Below, piece after piece: positions 1-11,126 of a DNA stretch of 43,567 bases. This DNA comes from Rhodanobacter sp. Soil772. Its GTDB lineage: Bacteria; Pseudomonadota; Gammaproteobacteria; Xanthomonadales; Rhodanobacteraceae. A program made the translations under genes and the position numbers. The notes below the pieces were generated by a model. The model saw only the letters and a program-made list of their open reading frames with translations, did no database searches and was not told the DNA's origin. The stretch covers positions 1-43,567 of the forward strand of contig NZ_LMSK01000005.1 in assembly GCF_001428385.1 (NCBI RefSeq), given 5' to 3'. The first letter of the stretch is position 1. The number at the start of each line of letters is the position of its first letter.

Positions 1-94
1 GTACCACCTGATCCCATCCCGAACTCAGAAGTGAAACGCGCATGCGCCGATGGTAGTGTGGCTTTGCCATGCAAGAGTAGGTCACCGCCAGGGG
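1..94 (+). rRNA. rrf: 5S ribosomal RNA, 3' portion
   Basis: The window opens inside a 5S rRNA. The stretch carries the conserved 5S core (CCGAACTCAGAAGTGAAACG, then CGCCGATGGTAGTGTGG) and the 3' closing-helix half ending near CGCCAGG. The first part of the molecule lies before the window, as presumably do the 16S and 23S genes of the same rrn operon. The exact 3' end, around 93-95, is set by analogy with E. coli 5S and is uncertain by a few bases. Confidence 0.93.
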
Positions 95-108
95 CTTTAC
101 CCTGAAAC

Positions 109-140
109 ACCCTCACCGGCAACGGTGGGGGTTTTTCTTT
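109..140 (+). terminator. Rho-independent terminator after 5S rRNA
   Basis: CCTCACCG (111-118) pairs with CGGTGGGG (123-130) through a GCAA tetraloop with one G-T wobble, and the stem extends outward by a further pair or two. It is followed by TTTTTCTTT. The position, just after the 5S 3' end, fits termination of the rRNA operon. Confidence 0.85.
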
Positions 141-182
141 GGGCGTTGTTGCTGTGGCGACCGCCGGTCGCGACCCGCCACA

Positions 183-209
183 GGTCATCGCCAGGGGCTT
201 TATCCTAGA
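183..209 (+). repeat. Degenerate second copy of the 5S 3' tail
   Basis: Positions 183-209 repeat 80-106 (5S 3' end plus the first transcribed-spacer bases) with only a few differences: CACC to CATC, TACC to TATC, and a small change near CCTGAA. The rest of the 5S is not repeated, so this is a tail duplication rather than a second gene. Confidence 0.6.
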
Positions 210-240
210 AGGCCTCCCCATCCGGGGAGGCCTTCGCCTT
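208..240 (+). terminator. Second strong hairpin downstream of rrn
   Basis: GAAGGCCTCCCC (208-219) and GGGGAGGCCTTC (224-235) form a perfect 12-bp stem with a 4-base loop. Only a weak T-rich tail follows (CCTTTAT). It sits right after the duplicated 5S tail and probably acts as a back-up terminator before glpK. Between here and glpK (241-442) I see no convincing feature. Confidence 0.65.
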
Positions 241-397
241 TATAGCGTTTGCTCCCGCGATCGACGATATCCGACGTTTGTGGTCTCGGCGGTGGGTGGC
301 GCTTGCGTATATCGATAAGCTGCCCCAGCCCGGTGACAAGCAGGCCGGCGCGCATTCAACACGAGCGGGTGAGGCACGACGATCGCTCCAAGCATGA

Positions 398-1942
<1,545 letters not shown>

Positions 1943-1951
1943 GAACGAGCG

Positions 1952-1983
1952 AGGCTCGCGGGGCATGCCGCGCGAGCCTTGTG
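1952..1983. terminator. Convergent-gene hairpin (likely bidirectional terminator)
   Basis: AGGCTCGCG (1952-1960) is perfectly complementary to CGCGAGCCT (1971-1979), and the intervening GGCATGCC is itself palindromic, so the whole forms an almost continuous palindrome. It lies 10 bases past the glpK stop and 16 bases before the stop of the convergent kinase gene. The T-tract is short (TTGT), so the terminator role is likely but not certain. Confidence 0.55.
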
Positions 1984-1995
1984 ATCAAGCCACGG

Positions 1996-2931
1996 TCAGT
2001 CCAGCGCGTAACCGAACTGATCGAGGAACTCCGCGGCGAATTCGGCGTAATCGAAGCGCTGGTTCTGCGTGCCGGGATGCTCCACCTTGAGCGCGCCCAT
2101 CAGCGAAGCCATGCGACCGACCGTGGGCCAGTCCTTCTTGCGCATGATGCCGAAGATCAGGCCGGCTCGATAAGCGTCGCCGCAGCCGGTCGGGTCCACG
2201 ATCTGGCGCTCGCGTGCCGGCGGGATGTGATGGGTATCGCTGCCGACGTGGATGAGCGAACCGCGCGGGCCCTGGGTCACGATGTACGCGGTCACCCTTC
2301 CGGCGATCTCGGCGGCGCTCCAGCCAGTGCGGGCCTGCAGCAGTTGCGACTCGTAGTCGTTGACGATCACGTAGGTCGACTTGCCGATCATCGAGCGGAA
2401 CTCGTCGCCGCTGAACAACGGCATCGCCTGGCCCGGGTCGAAGATGAACGGCACGCCGCGCGTGGCGAACTCCTCGACGTGCTGCAGCATCGCCTCGCGG
2501 CCGTCGGGCGCGACGATCGCGAAGTCGATCTCGGGGATGTCGCGCACGTGGTTTTCCTGCGCGCTGGACATCGCGCCGGGGTGGAAGGCGGTGATCTGGT
2601 TGTTGTCCAGGTCGGTGGTGATGAAGCACTGCGGGGTGAACTGGTCGTCGAATTCGCGCACGCAGTCGAGCCGGATGCCGCACTGTTCCATGTGCTTGCG
2701 GTACGGCCCGAAATCCTGGCCCACGGCCGCCACCGGCAGCGGGTCGCCGCCGAGCAGCTTGAGGTTGTAGGCGATATTGCCGGCGCAGCCGCCGAACTCG
2801 CGGCGCATCCGCGGCACCAGGAACGACACATTCAAGATGTGCATCTGGTCGGGCAGGATGTGGTTTTTGAACTGGTCCTGGAACACCATGATGGTGTCGT
2901 AGGCCAGCGATCCGCAGATGACAGCAGACAT
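1996..2931 (-). CDS. PfkB-family carbohydrate kinase (adenosine kinase-like)
   Basis: This is a ribokinase-like (PfkB) kinase of 311 residues, the standard size. It begins ICGSLAYDTIM, typical of the family's first strand. Mid-protein it has the FGGCAGNIAYNL glycine-rich substrate motif. Near the C-terminus it has the anion-hole/catalytic motif DPTGCGDAYRAG, where the second Asp is the catalytic base. Xanthomonad relatives are usually annotated as adenosine kinase, but PfkB specificity cannot be read from sequence alone, so ribose or nucleoside kinase are alternatives. The ATG at 2931 has GGGGGA about 12 bases upstream. Longer in-frame starts reach into the mreB promoter region and are rejected. 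The gene is convergent with glpK and divergent from mreB. Confidence 0.85.
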   Translation of the reverse strand: MSAVICGSLAYDTIMVFQDQFKNHILPDQMHILNVSFLVPRMRREFGGCAGNIAYNLKLLGGDPLPVAAVGQDFGPYRKHMEQCGIRLDCVREFDDQFTPQCFITTDLDNNQITAFHPGAMSSAQENHVRDIPEIDFAIVAPDGREAMLQHVEEFATRGVPFIFDPGQAMPLFSGDEFRSMIGKSTYVIVNDYESQLLQARTGWSAAEIAGRVTAYIVTQGPRGSLIHVGSDTHHIPPARERQIVDPTGCGDAYRAGLIFGIMRKKDWPTVGRMASLMGALKVEHPGTQNQRFDYAEFAAEFLDQFGYALD

Positions 2932-3139
2932 GGTGTGCGGGAGTCCCCCGGATAAGGTGTGGAAAGACCGTGCTACCGCGGTCGGTCGAGTGCCGAGCCG
3001 ACCGGCTTCGGCCAAAGGCTGGAATCGTACCGCTATCTGTCCTTGTTGGCGACTTTTTACGAGAGGCTTCAGCTCACTTCGAGACGCAGAAAGTGTGCTT
3101 ATGGTCGTGTTGTAAAAGGGTTTCTTAACGTTATTGTCC

Positions 3140-4256
<1,117 letters not shown>

Positions 4257-4258
4257 AC

Positions 4259-4465
4259 AGAGCCTGCTCATGGTCTCTCCGCAGCGCGCGTTGTCGGCGA
4301 ACTGCCCCTTTGGGGCAGCCCGCCGACAACCCTTCGGGCCGGGGCGATTTGCGCGCATGCCGGCGTCATCGCTCAGTCGTGTATCGACATACACTCCTTC
4401 GGTCTTCCTTGGCCTGCGCGCAAACCGCTCCCGGCGCGGCTGTGGCGAGACCATGAGCAGGCTCT
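4259..4465. mobile_element. Miniature inverted-repeat-like element between mreB and mreC
   Basis: AGAGCCTGCTCATGGTCTC at 4259-4277 recurs as its exact reverse complement at 4447-4465. The similarity continues inward for about eight more bases with two mismatches. Between them lies a second nested palindrome, GTTGTCGGCG (4290-4299) with CGCCGACAAC (4321-4330). That in turn encloses CTGCCCC/GGGGCAG (4302-4308/4312-4318). The 207-bp unit has no credible coding capacity and fills nearly the whole mreB-mreC gap. I see no clear target-site duplication. It could be a MITE/REP-type insertion or a large intra-operon RNA structure. Confidence 0.6.
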
Positions 4466-4470
4466 AGTCC

Positions 4471-5421
4471 ATGGCGCGCACGCGCGATGAGTCCTCGCCG
4501 CTGTTCGCCGGCAATGCCGCCGGCACGCTGCGGCTGATCGTCTATCTCGCGCTGGCCGTGGTGCTGATGGTGCTCGACCATCGCAACGGCTGGTTGTGGC
4601 GTCTGCGCTACACGGCCGCGGCCGTGGTCGAGCCGATGTATCGGCTGGCCGGGCTGCCGGCGGTCGGCGTGCGCACCATGAGCGTGGCGTTTGCCGACCG
4701 CCAGCGGCTGACCGAGCAGAACCAGCGCCTGCGCGAGGACCTGCTGCTGGCCAACGCCAAGTTGAACCGGATGGCGGCCGTCGCCGAACAGAATCAACGG
4801 CTGAAGGAACTGCTCGACACCCAGCACAGCCTCGAACTGAACGTGCAGCTGGCGCGGGTGATCGGCGTGGACCTGGGCGCCTACCGTTACCAGATGACTC
4901 TGAACATGGGTGCGCGCGACGGGGTCAGGCCGGGCCAGCCGGTGATCGACGCGCATGGCGTGATGGGCCAGGTGAAAGAGGTGCTGCCGACCACCTCGGT
5001 GGTGATGCTGATCACCGATCCGGCGCACGCGATTCCAGTGGTGATCGAGCGTACCGGCTTGCGCACGGTGGCTTATGGTTCGCGCGACGGCGACCAGCTC
5101 GCCCTTCCGAACATTCCGCTGGCGGCCGATGTGCGTGCGGGCGACAAGCTGCTTACGTCAGGTCTCGGTGGGCGCTTCCCGCCGGGCTTCCCGGTCGGCG
5201 AGGTGCGCACGGTGGCGCCGGCGGCGACCGGCATGTTCCTGGTGGCGATGGCGCAGCCGTCGGCCGACCTCGACCGCAGCGAAGACGTGCTGCTGCTGCA
5301 CGACCAGGCCGAACCGGACGGGCCGCCCGCGCCGGTGACGCCGATGGGGCCGCCCGGTGATCTGGCGCCGACGGGCGCAGCCTCGACTGCTCCGCCGGCA
5401 ACCAGCGGAGCGCTGCGATGA
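4471..5421 (+). CDS. mreC: Rod shape-determining protein MreC
   Basis: This is a bitopic inner-membrane protein whose periplasmic part scaffolds PBP2 and other elongasome members. The 316-residue product has a short cytoplasmic N-terminus and one membrane helix (about residues 20-37). A Leu/Gln/Glu-rich coiled coil follows (about 75-115, containing EQNQRLREDLLLANAKL). The conserved two-barrel beta domain holds the typical VIDAHGVMGQV and LLTSGLGGRFPPGFPVG stretches. The C-terminal 40 residues are Pro/Ala-rich and poorly conserved. Translation starts at ATG 4471; the only upstream purine tract (AGCAGG, 4455-4460) lies inside the right arm of the inverted-repeat element. The 3' end overlaps mreD by ATGA. 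Confidence 0.95.
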   Translation: MARTRDESSPLFAGNAAGTLRLIVYLALAVVLMVLDHRNGWLWRLRYTAAAVVEPMYRLAGLPAVGVRTMSVAFADRQRLTEQNQRLREDLLLANAKLNRMAAVAEQNQRLKELLDTQHSLELNVQLARVIGVDLGAYRYQMTLNMGARDGVRPGQPVIDAHGVMGQVKEVLPTTSVVMLITDPAHAIPVVIERTGLRTVAYGSRDGDQLALPNIPLAADVRAGDKLLTSGLGGRFPPGFPVGEVRTVAPAATGMFLVAMAQPSADLDRSEDVLLLHDQAEPDGPPAPVTPMGPPGDLAPTGAASTAPPATSGALR

Positions 5422-5903
5422 ACAAGCAGCGCCTGAGCCTGTGCTGGTTCGTCGGCACGCTGGTGTTCGCGCTGCTCTCGATGCTGGTGCCGTTGCCCGG
5501 CGTGCTGGAGCCGTTCAAACCGTACTGGCCGGCGCTGTTCCTGCTGTACTGGTCGCTGGAATCGGAGGATCGGGTCACCCTGGGGCTGGCCTTCATGGTG
5601 GGCCTGGCGGCGGATCTGCTCAACGGCATGGTGCTGGGCGAGCAGGCGTTGCGCCTGTGCGCACTGGTCTTCATCGCCTTGCGTTTCCGCTCGCGCCTGC
5701 GTTTCTTCCCGATGTGGCAGCAGGCCCTGGCGGTGCTGGCGCTGCTGCTGAACGACCGCATCCTGCTGCTGATCGTGCGCGTGCTGGCCGGTGCGTCGCT
5801 GCCGCCGGCAAGCTGGTGGATCTCGCCCTTCGTCGGCGCCGCGCTGTGGCCGTTCCTGTTCCTGCTGCTCGACGACCTGCGCGCGCGACTGCGGATTCAA
5901 TGA
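5418..5903 (+). CDS. mreD: Rod shape-determining protein MreD
   Basis: This small polytopic inner-membrane protein of the elongasome has 161 residues and about five hydrophobic segments, the usual MreD size and topology. The N-terminal half includes the FKPYWPALFLLYWSLE stretch typical of proteobacterial MreD (family pattern P.W..L.L.YW). It starts at ATG 5418, overlapping the mreC stop by four bases, which implies translational coupling. It ends 16 bases before mrdA. Confidence 0.93.
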   Translation: MNKQRLSLCWFVGTLVFALLSMLVPLPGVLEPFKPYWPALFLLYWSLESEDRVTLGLAFMVGLAADLLNGMVLGEQALRLCALVFIALRFRSRLRFFPMWQQALAVLALLLNDRILLLIVRVLAGASLPPASWWISPFVGAALWPFLFLLLDDLRARLRIQ

Positions 5904-5919
5904 GGCATGAACCAGTGAC

Positions 5920-7914
5920 ATGAAGCTCCGGCGTTCGATCAAGGACCCCCGCGGCGAAAGCCTGCTGTTCCGGCGCCGCGCGCTGGCCGGCTTCGTGCTG
6001 ATCGTGCTGAGCCTGTGCCTGCTGCTCAGCCGTTTCGTGTTCCTGCAGGTGACGCATCACGACGAGTTCGTCACGCGCTCGACCAACAACCGGGTCAAGC
6101 CGCGCGCGATTCCGCCGGCGCGCGGGCTGATCTACGACCGCAACGGCGTGCTGCTGGCCGACAACGTGCCGGCGTTCCGGCTGGAAGTGGTGCCCGAGCA
6201 GATCAAGGACATGCCGGCGCTGCTGGCCCAGCTGGGTCAAGTGGTGCCGCTGGACCAGGACGACCTGGACGCGTTCCGCAAGCAGCTCAAGCAGAGCCGG
6301 CGCTTCGAGAGCGTGCCGTTGAAGATGCATCTGACCGAGGACGAGATTGCGCGCTTCGCGGTGAACCGCTGGCGCTTTCCCGGCGTGGACGTGGTGCCCT
6401 ACCTGACCCGGCGCTACCCGCTGGGCGGGATGTTCGCGCACGTGGTGGGCTACGTCGGGCGCATCGACACGGACGACCTGGAGCGGCTCGACCCCAAGCG
6501 CTACCAGGGCACCAGCCACGTCGGCCGCAGCGGTCTCGAGCGCTCCTACGAAAATATCCTGCACGGCACGCCGGGCTACGAACTGCTGGAGGTGAATGCC
6601 GACGGGCGCACTCAGCGCGTGCTGGAAACGCACGCGCCGACGCCGGGCAAGAACTTGTATCTGAGCCTCGACGTGCGCCTGCAGAAGGCCGCCGAAGCCG
6701 CGTTCGACGGCCGTCCCGGTGCGGCGGTGGCGATCGATCCGCGCAACGGCCAGGTGCTGGCGATGGTCAGCGTGCCCACGTTCGACCCCAACCTGTTCGT
6801 CAACGGCATCAGCCAGGTCGACTACGCCGCGCTGACCAACGATCCCGACAAGCCGCTGTACAACCGCGCGTTGCGCGGCGTGTATCCGCCCGGTTCCACG
6901 GTGAAGCCGCTGGTCGGCCTGGCCGGACTGGAGACCGGCATGCGCACGCCGCAGGACAGCGTGGTTTCCACCGGCGTGTTCTACATTCCAGGTCAACAGC
7001 GCGGCTATCGCGACGACCAGCGCGGCGGCGTGGGGCGAGTCGATCTGGTCGGCGCGATCGAGCAGTCGGTGAACACCTATTTCTACAAGCTCGCGCTGGA
7101 CATGGGCATCGACCGGTTCAGCGACTACATGGGCAAGTTCGGTTTCGGCCGGCCGACCGGAATCGACCTGATCGGCGAGTCGTCCGGCGTGCTGCCCTCG
7201 CGCGAGTGGAAGGCGGCGAACTACAAGCAGCCGTGGTATCCGGGCGAGACGGTGATCGCCGGCATCGGCCAGGGTTTCTGGGCGGTGACGCCGCTGCAGC
7301 TGAGCCATGCGATCGCCACTTTCGCCGGGCATGGCGTGCCGTATGCGCCGCGCCTGGTGATGGCCACCCAGGGTGGCGTCAACGCGAAGCCGCAGCCGCT
7401 GGCCAATCCGCCGAGCGGACCCTCGGTGATCCGCAACCCGGCCGACTGGGACGTGGTGAACCAGGGCATGCAGCAAGTGATCTACGGCGCCAAGGGCACC
7501 GGTCGCCAGCTTGGCATCGGCTTTCCGTATCTGATGGCTGGCAAGAGCGGCACTGCCGAGCGCTTCTCGCGCCGGTCCGAGGCCTACGATACGAACCGCA
7601 GCACGGAATACCTGGCGACCCGCCATCGCGCCTGGTTCGTTGCCTACGCGCCGGCCGACAATCCGCAGATCGCGGTGGCGGCGATCCTGGAATCCGGCGC
7701 CTGGGGCGCCTCGGCGGCCGGGCCGATCGTGCGCACAATTCTCGATACCTGGCTGGCCGGGCACGACGGCGTGATCGCCGACGCGAAGCGCCTGCCGGTG
7801 TCGGCCGCGCCGTTGCCGCCGGCCGCGAGCATCCCGCCCGATGCCGGCGCGGAAGATATCGAGCCGGTCGAAGATTTGCCGGCGCAGGCTACGACGACGG
7901 GAGGCCCGCCATGA
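5920..7914 (+). CDS. mrdA: Penicillin-binding protein 2, elongation transpeptidase
   Basis: This class B PBP crosslinks new lateral-wall peptidoglycan in partnership with RodA. The 664-residue protein has one N-terminal membrane helix (about residues 25-45), then the pedestal/dimerisation domain with the conserved RGLIYDRNG entry. In the transpeptidase domain the active-site triad is visible: S326-T-V-K329 (nucleophile Ser326), S383-V-N385, and K542-S-G-T. The C-terminal 50 residues are a Pro/Ala-rich tail. ATG 5920 follows mreD by 16 bases, and the stop overlaps rodA (ATGA), the canonical order. Confidence 0.96.
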   Translation: MKLRRSIKDPRGESLLFRRRALAGFVLIVLSLCLLLSRFVFLQVTHHDEFVTRSTNNRVKPRAIPPARGLIYDRNGVLLADNVPAFRLEVVPEQIKDMPALLAQLGQVVPLDQDDLDAFRKQLKQSRRFESVPLKMHLTEDEIARFAVNRWRFPGVDVVPYLTRRYPLGGMFAHVVGYVGRIDTDDLERLDPKRYQGTSHVGRSGLERSYENILHGTPGYELLEVNADGRTQRVLETHAPTPGKNLYLSLDVRLQKAAEAAFDGRPGAAVAIDPRNGQVLAMVSVPTFDPNLFVNGISQVDYAALTNDPDKPLYNRALRGVYPPGSTVKPLVGLAGLETGMRTPQDSVVSTGVFYIPGQQRGYRDDQRGGVGRVDLVGAIEQSVNTYFYKLALDMGIDRFSDYMGKFGFGRPTGIDLIGESSGVLPSREWKAANYKQPWYPGETVIAGIGQGFWAVTPLQLSHAIATFAGHGVPYAPRLVMATQGGVNAKPQPLANPPSGPSVIRNPADWDVVNQGMQQVIYGAKGTGRQLGIGFPYLMAGKSGTAERFSRRSEAYDTNRSTEYLATRHRAWFVAYAPADNPQIAVAAILESGAWGASAAGPIVRTILDTWLAGHDGVIADAKRLPVSAAPLPPAASIPPDAGAEDIEPVEDLPAQATTTGGPP

Positions 7915-9026
7915 TCGAGGCGCTGTACGCGCGCGCGCGCCGCTTCCTGCGCCGCATCCTTACCCGGCCGCGGATCGACCTGCCGCTGGCGTTCGGCCTG
8001 TTCGTGCTGGCGTTGACCGGACTGGCCACGCTGTACAGCGCGGGCGACGGCAGCCTGGCCCTGGTCGGCGGCCAGGCCGGCCGTTTCGTGCTGGGCGGTG
8101 CGCTGCTGCTGCTGGTATCGCGCATCCCGCCGCCGGTGCTGCGCGGCTGGGCGCCCTGGCTGTACGCCGGCAGCACCGCGCTGCTGGTGGTGGTGGCGAT
8201 CCTGGGCGAGGGGCGCGGTTCGATCCGCTGGCTGGACCTGGGCGTGATGCGCTTCCAGCCGTCCGAACTGCTCAAGCTGACGATGCCGATGATGGTGGCC
8301 TGGTACCTGCACCCGCGCCAGTTGCCGCCGGGCTGGAAGGACATCGCGATGGTCGGCCTGCTGATCGCGATCCCGGTCGGCCTGATCGCCGAGCAGCCCG
8401 ATCTGGGCACCGCCGTGCTGGTGGCCGCGGCCGGCGCGTTCGCGCTGTTCCTGTCCGGCATGGCGTGGTGGCGCATCGGCCTCTTGGTCGGTGCGGTCGC
8501 CGGCATGGTTCCGGTCGGCTGGCATTTCCTGCACCAGTATCAGCGCGATCGCGTGCTGACCCTGCTCAACCCCGAGTCCGATCCGCTCGGCAACGGCTGG
8601 CACATCATCCAGTCGCAGATCGCGGTGGGCTCCGGCGGCATCTTCGGCAAGGGCTGGCAGCACAGCACGCAGTCGCGGCTGGATTTCCTGCCCGAGCACA
8701 CCACCGACTTCATCTTCGCGGTGTTCTCCGAAGAGTTCGGGCTGGTCGGCGTGGCCGCGCTGATCGCGCTGTACGCGTTCATCATCGGCCGCTGCCTGTG
8801 GATCGCGATGGAAGCGCGCGACACCTATTCGCGTCTGCTCGCCGGCGCGATCGGCATGAGCTTCTTCGTCTACGTGTTCGTCAACGGCGGCATGGTCGCC
8901 GGCATGTTGCCGGTGGTCGGTGTACCGCTGCCGCTGATCAGTTACGGCGGCACCTCGGCGGTGTCGCTGCTGACCGGTTTCGGCGTGCTGATGTCGATCC
9001 ACGCGAACCGCAAGATGCACCTCTGA
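7911..9026 (+). CDS. rodA: Peptidoglycan glycosyltransferase RodA
   Basis: This SEDS-family integral membrane glycosyltransferase polymerises glycan strands for PBP2. The 371-residue protein is highly hydrophobic with about ten membrane segments. It shows family signatures: SIRWLDLG and FQPSELLKL, the catalytic-region IAEQPDLGTAV (the Asp is the likely catalytic residue), and a C-terminal PVVGVPLPLISYGGTS motif shared by FtsW/RodA/SpoVE. Because mrdA is adjacent, RodA rather than FtsW is the clear choice. The start at 7911 overlaps the mrdA stop by four bases. A much longer in-frame reading upstream is just the mrdA shadow. Confidence 0.96.
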   Translation: MIEALYARARRFLRRILTRPRIDLPLAFGLFVLALTGLATLYSAGDGSLALVGGQAGRFVLGGALLLLVSRIPPPVLRGWAPWLYAGSTALLVVVAILGEGRGSIRWLDLGVMRFQPSELLKLTMPMMVAWYLHPRQLPPGWKDIAMVGLLIAIPVGLIAEQPDLGTAVLVAAAGAFALFLSGMAWWRIGLLVGAVAGMVPVGWHFLHQYQRDRVLTLLNPESDPLGNGWHIIQSQIAVGSGGIFGKGWQHSTQSRLDFLPEHTTDFIFAVFSEEFGLVGVAALIALYAFIIGRCLWIAMEARDTYSRLLAGAIGMSFFVYVFVNGGMVAGMLPVVGVPLPLISYGGTSAVSLLTGFGVLMSIHANRKMHL

Positions 9027-9122
9027 GTCCGCCCGGCGCATCGGCCTTGCGGCGCCCGAAGTTGCGCTCGCGTGCGTGTTAGGCTTTCGACGACATCGTT
9101 ATTCTGTGAGCGAAGCCACAAC

Positions 9123-10148
9123 ATGACAGCCACGCCTGCGCCGCACCCGGCCCGTTTCCTCGCCATTCCGAGCCTGCTGTGTATCGGCCTGCTGTGGATG
9201 GGCGCACCGACCCCGGCCCTGGCGACGACGCACCCCGGCCAGGCCGAACTGGTACGCGAGGTGGCGCGCGAGACCGGCAAGAGTCCGCAGGCGCTGGACG
9301 CGCTGCTCGACGGCGCGAAGATGCAGCAGAGCATTCTCGATGCGATCAGCCGCCCGGCCGAGGCGAAGCCGTGGAAGGATTACCGGCCGATCTTCCTGAC
9401 CGACCAGCGCATCGACAACGGCGTCGCGTTCTATCGCGAGCACCGCGCGCTGCTGGAGCAGATCTGCAAACAGTACGGCGTGGCGCCGCAGTACATCGTG
9501 GCGATCGTCGGCGTGGAGACCAGCTACGGCCGCAACACCGGCAAGTACAAGGTGCTCGACGCGCTGGTCACGCTGGGCCTGTACTACCCGCCGCGGGCGA
9601 AGTTTTTCCGCGAGCAGCTGAAGGAACTGCTGAGCATGCCGGACAACCACCTGGCCGGGCCGATCGACACGCTCACCGGCTCGTACGCCGGCGCCCAGGG
9701 TTGGGGCCAGTTCATGCCCACCAGCATCCGTGATTTCGCGGTGGACGCGGATCACGACGGCCACATCGACCTGCAGAATTCGCTGCCGGACATCTTCGCC
9801 AGCGTGGCGAACTACTTCGTGAAGCACGGCTGGGTCGATGGCGGCCCGGTGGCGGCGCGGGCGCAACCGGACGGGGCGGCCAAGCCGGTCGCGGCGAAGG
9901 ACACCAAGCCGCAATGGCCGCTGGAGCAGTTCGAAGCCTGGGGCTACGCGCCGCTGCAGCCGTTGTCGCCGGCCGAACCCACCAGCCTGCAGACGCTGGA
10001 AGGGCCGAACGGGCCGGAATACTGGTTCACCTTCCAGAACTTCTACGTGATCACCCGCTACAATCGCAGCCCGCTGTACGCGATGGCGGTCGACCAGCTG
10101 GCGCAGGCGATCGCCGCCGGCGTGGGCCAGGCGGAAGTCGCGCGATGA
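9123..10148 (+). CDS. mltB: Lytic murein transglycosylase B
   Basis: This family cleaves the MurNAc-GlcNAc bond, forming 1,6-anhydro-MurNAc, in the periplasm during wall remodelling. The 341-residue protein has an N-terminal export signal with a hydrophobic core and an ALATTH cleavage-like region. No lipobox is evident, unlike E. coli MltB. The SLT_2 domain contains IVGVETSYGRNTG, with the catalytic Glu at residue 132, followed by GSYAGAQGWGQFMPTSIRDFA, both hallmarks of the family. ATG 9123 is preferred over an upstream GTG at 9072 because the signal peptide begins there. It overlaps rlpA by ATGA, suggesting coupled translation. Confidence 0.93.
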   Translation: MTATPAPHPARFLAIPSLLCIGLLWMGAPTPALATTHPGQAELVREVARETGKSPQALDALLDGAKMQQSILDAISRPAEAKPWKDYRPIFLTDQRIDNGVAFYREHRALLEQICKQYGVAPQYIVAIVGVETSYGRNTGKYKVLDALVTLGLYYPPRAKFFREQLKELLSMPDNHLAGPIDTLTGSYAGAQGWGQFMPTSIRDFAVDADHDGHIDLQNSLPDIFASVANYFVKHGWVDGGPVAARAQPDGAAKPVAAKDTKPQWPLEQFEAWGYAPLQPLSPAEPTSLQTLEGPNGPEYWFTFQNFYVITRYNRSPLYAMAVDQLAQAIAAGVGQAEVAR

Positions 10149-11050
10149 GGGCGCTGTGCGCGGCGGCAATGCTGACGACGGTCCTGCTGCTGACCGGCTG
10201 CGGCAGCCACAAGACGAAACCCTCGCAGGGCGGCAGCCGGCAGGATCACGCGCGGGGCCAAGCCTCCGCCGGCAGCGGCGACGGTTTTCGCGACGACCTC
10301 AGCAAGCCGCAGGGCAGCCGCTATCGCGATGGCGAAGACAGCGTGCCGCCGCCGCTCGACGTCAGCAAGCTGGTCGAGCCGGTGCCGAAGGCCGAGCCGC
10401 GTTCGCTGTACGGCAACAAGTCGCCCTATACCGTGCGCGGGCAGACCTATCGCGTGCGGCCCAGCGCGCGCGGCTACGACGAACGCGGCATCGCCTCGTT
10501 CTACGGCAACAAGTTCCACGGCTACAAGACCTCCAGCCTGGAAACCTACGACATGTACGCGTTCAGCGCGGCCAGCACCACGCTGCCGCTGCCCAGCTAC
10601 GCGCGGGTGACCAACCTGGAGACCGGCAAGAGCGTGATCGTGCGGGTCAACGACCGCGGCCCGTTCCACGACAACCGGCTGATCGACCTGTCCTACGCCG
10701 CCGCGGTGAAGATCGGCATCTGGCCCAAGGGCACCGGCCTGGTCGAGGTGCGCGGGATCGACCCCGGGCAGCCGCTGCAGGAACTGCCGCCGCCAGCCGT
10801 GGTCACAAGCGGACACCCCGGGATCTACCTGCAGGTAGGCGCGTTTGCCGACGCGGACAACGCCGACCGGCTGGCCCAGCGCCTGCGCCAGGCCAACCTC
10901 GGCGCGGTGCAGGTGAGCGCGGCGGTGATCAACGGCCAGCAGGTCCGCCGCGTGCGGGTCGGGCCGCTGGCCAGCGTGGATCGCGCCGACCAGGTCAGTG
11001 CCCGGATCGAGGGCATGGGTCTGCCGCGGCCCCAGGTCGCGGTAGACTGA
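10145..11050 (+). CDS. rlpA: Septal ring lytic transglycosylase / rare lipoprotein A
   Basis: This is an outer-membrane lipoprotein of 301 residues. The signal peptide ends in a lipobox (LLTGC), predicting lipidation at the Cys. A Gly/Ser/Gln-rich linker is followed by the double-psi beta-barrel domain (about residues 110-205). That domain has ERGIASFYGNKFHG and VRVNDRGPFHDNRLIDLS, where the Asp of NDRGPF belongs to the active site of RlpA glycan cleavage enzymes. A C-terminal SPOR domain (about 220-300, beginning IYLQVGAFADADNA) should bind denuded septal glycan. The start overlaps the mltB stop. RlpA next to MltB and DacA is a common proteobacterial arrangement. Confidence 0.94.
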   Translation: MRALCAAAMLTTVLLLTGCGSHKTKPSQGGSRQDHARGQASAGSGDGFRDDLSKPQGSRYRDGEDSVPPPLDVSKLVEPVPKAEPRSLYGNKSPYTVRGQTYRVRPSARGYDERGIASFYGNKFHGYKTSSLETYDMYAFSAASTTLPLPSYARVTNLETGKSVIVRVNDRGPFHDNRLIDLSYAAAVKIGIWPKGTGLVEVRGIDPGQPLQELPPPAVVTSGHPGIYLQVGAFADADNADRLAQRLRQANLGAVQVSAAVINGQQVRRVRVGPLASVDRADQVSARIEGMGLPRPQVAVD

Positions 11051-11126
11051 ACAGGATTTGCGCAGCTTTTTCCCATCATGTCGGCACCTGTCGCGCCGAT
11101 ATCCAGAAACCGGACTGAACAACACG

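Noticed and set aside
6015..9026. A single 1003-residue open frame spanning mrdA and rodA
   Set aside because: Its first 630 codons are the out-of-frame shadow of mrdA (Arg/Ala/Gly-rich, no domain); only the part from 7911 is real (RodA).
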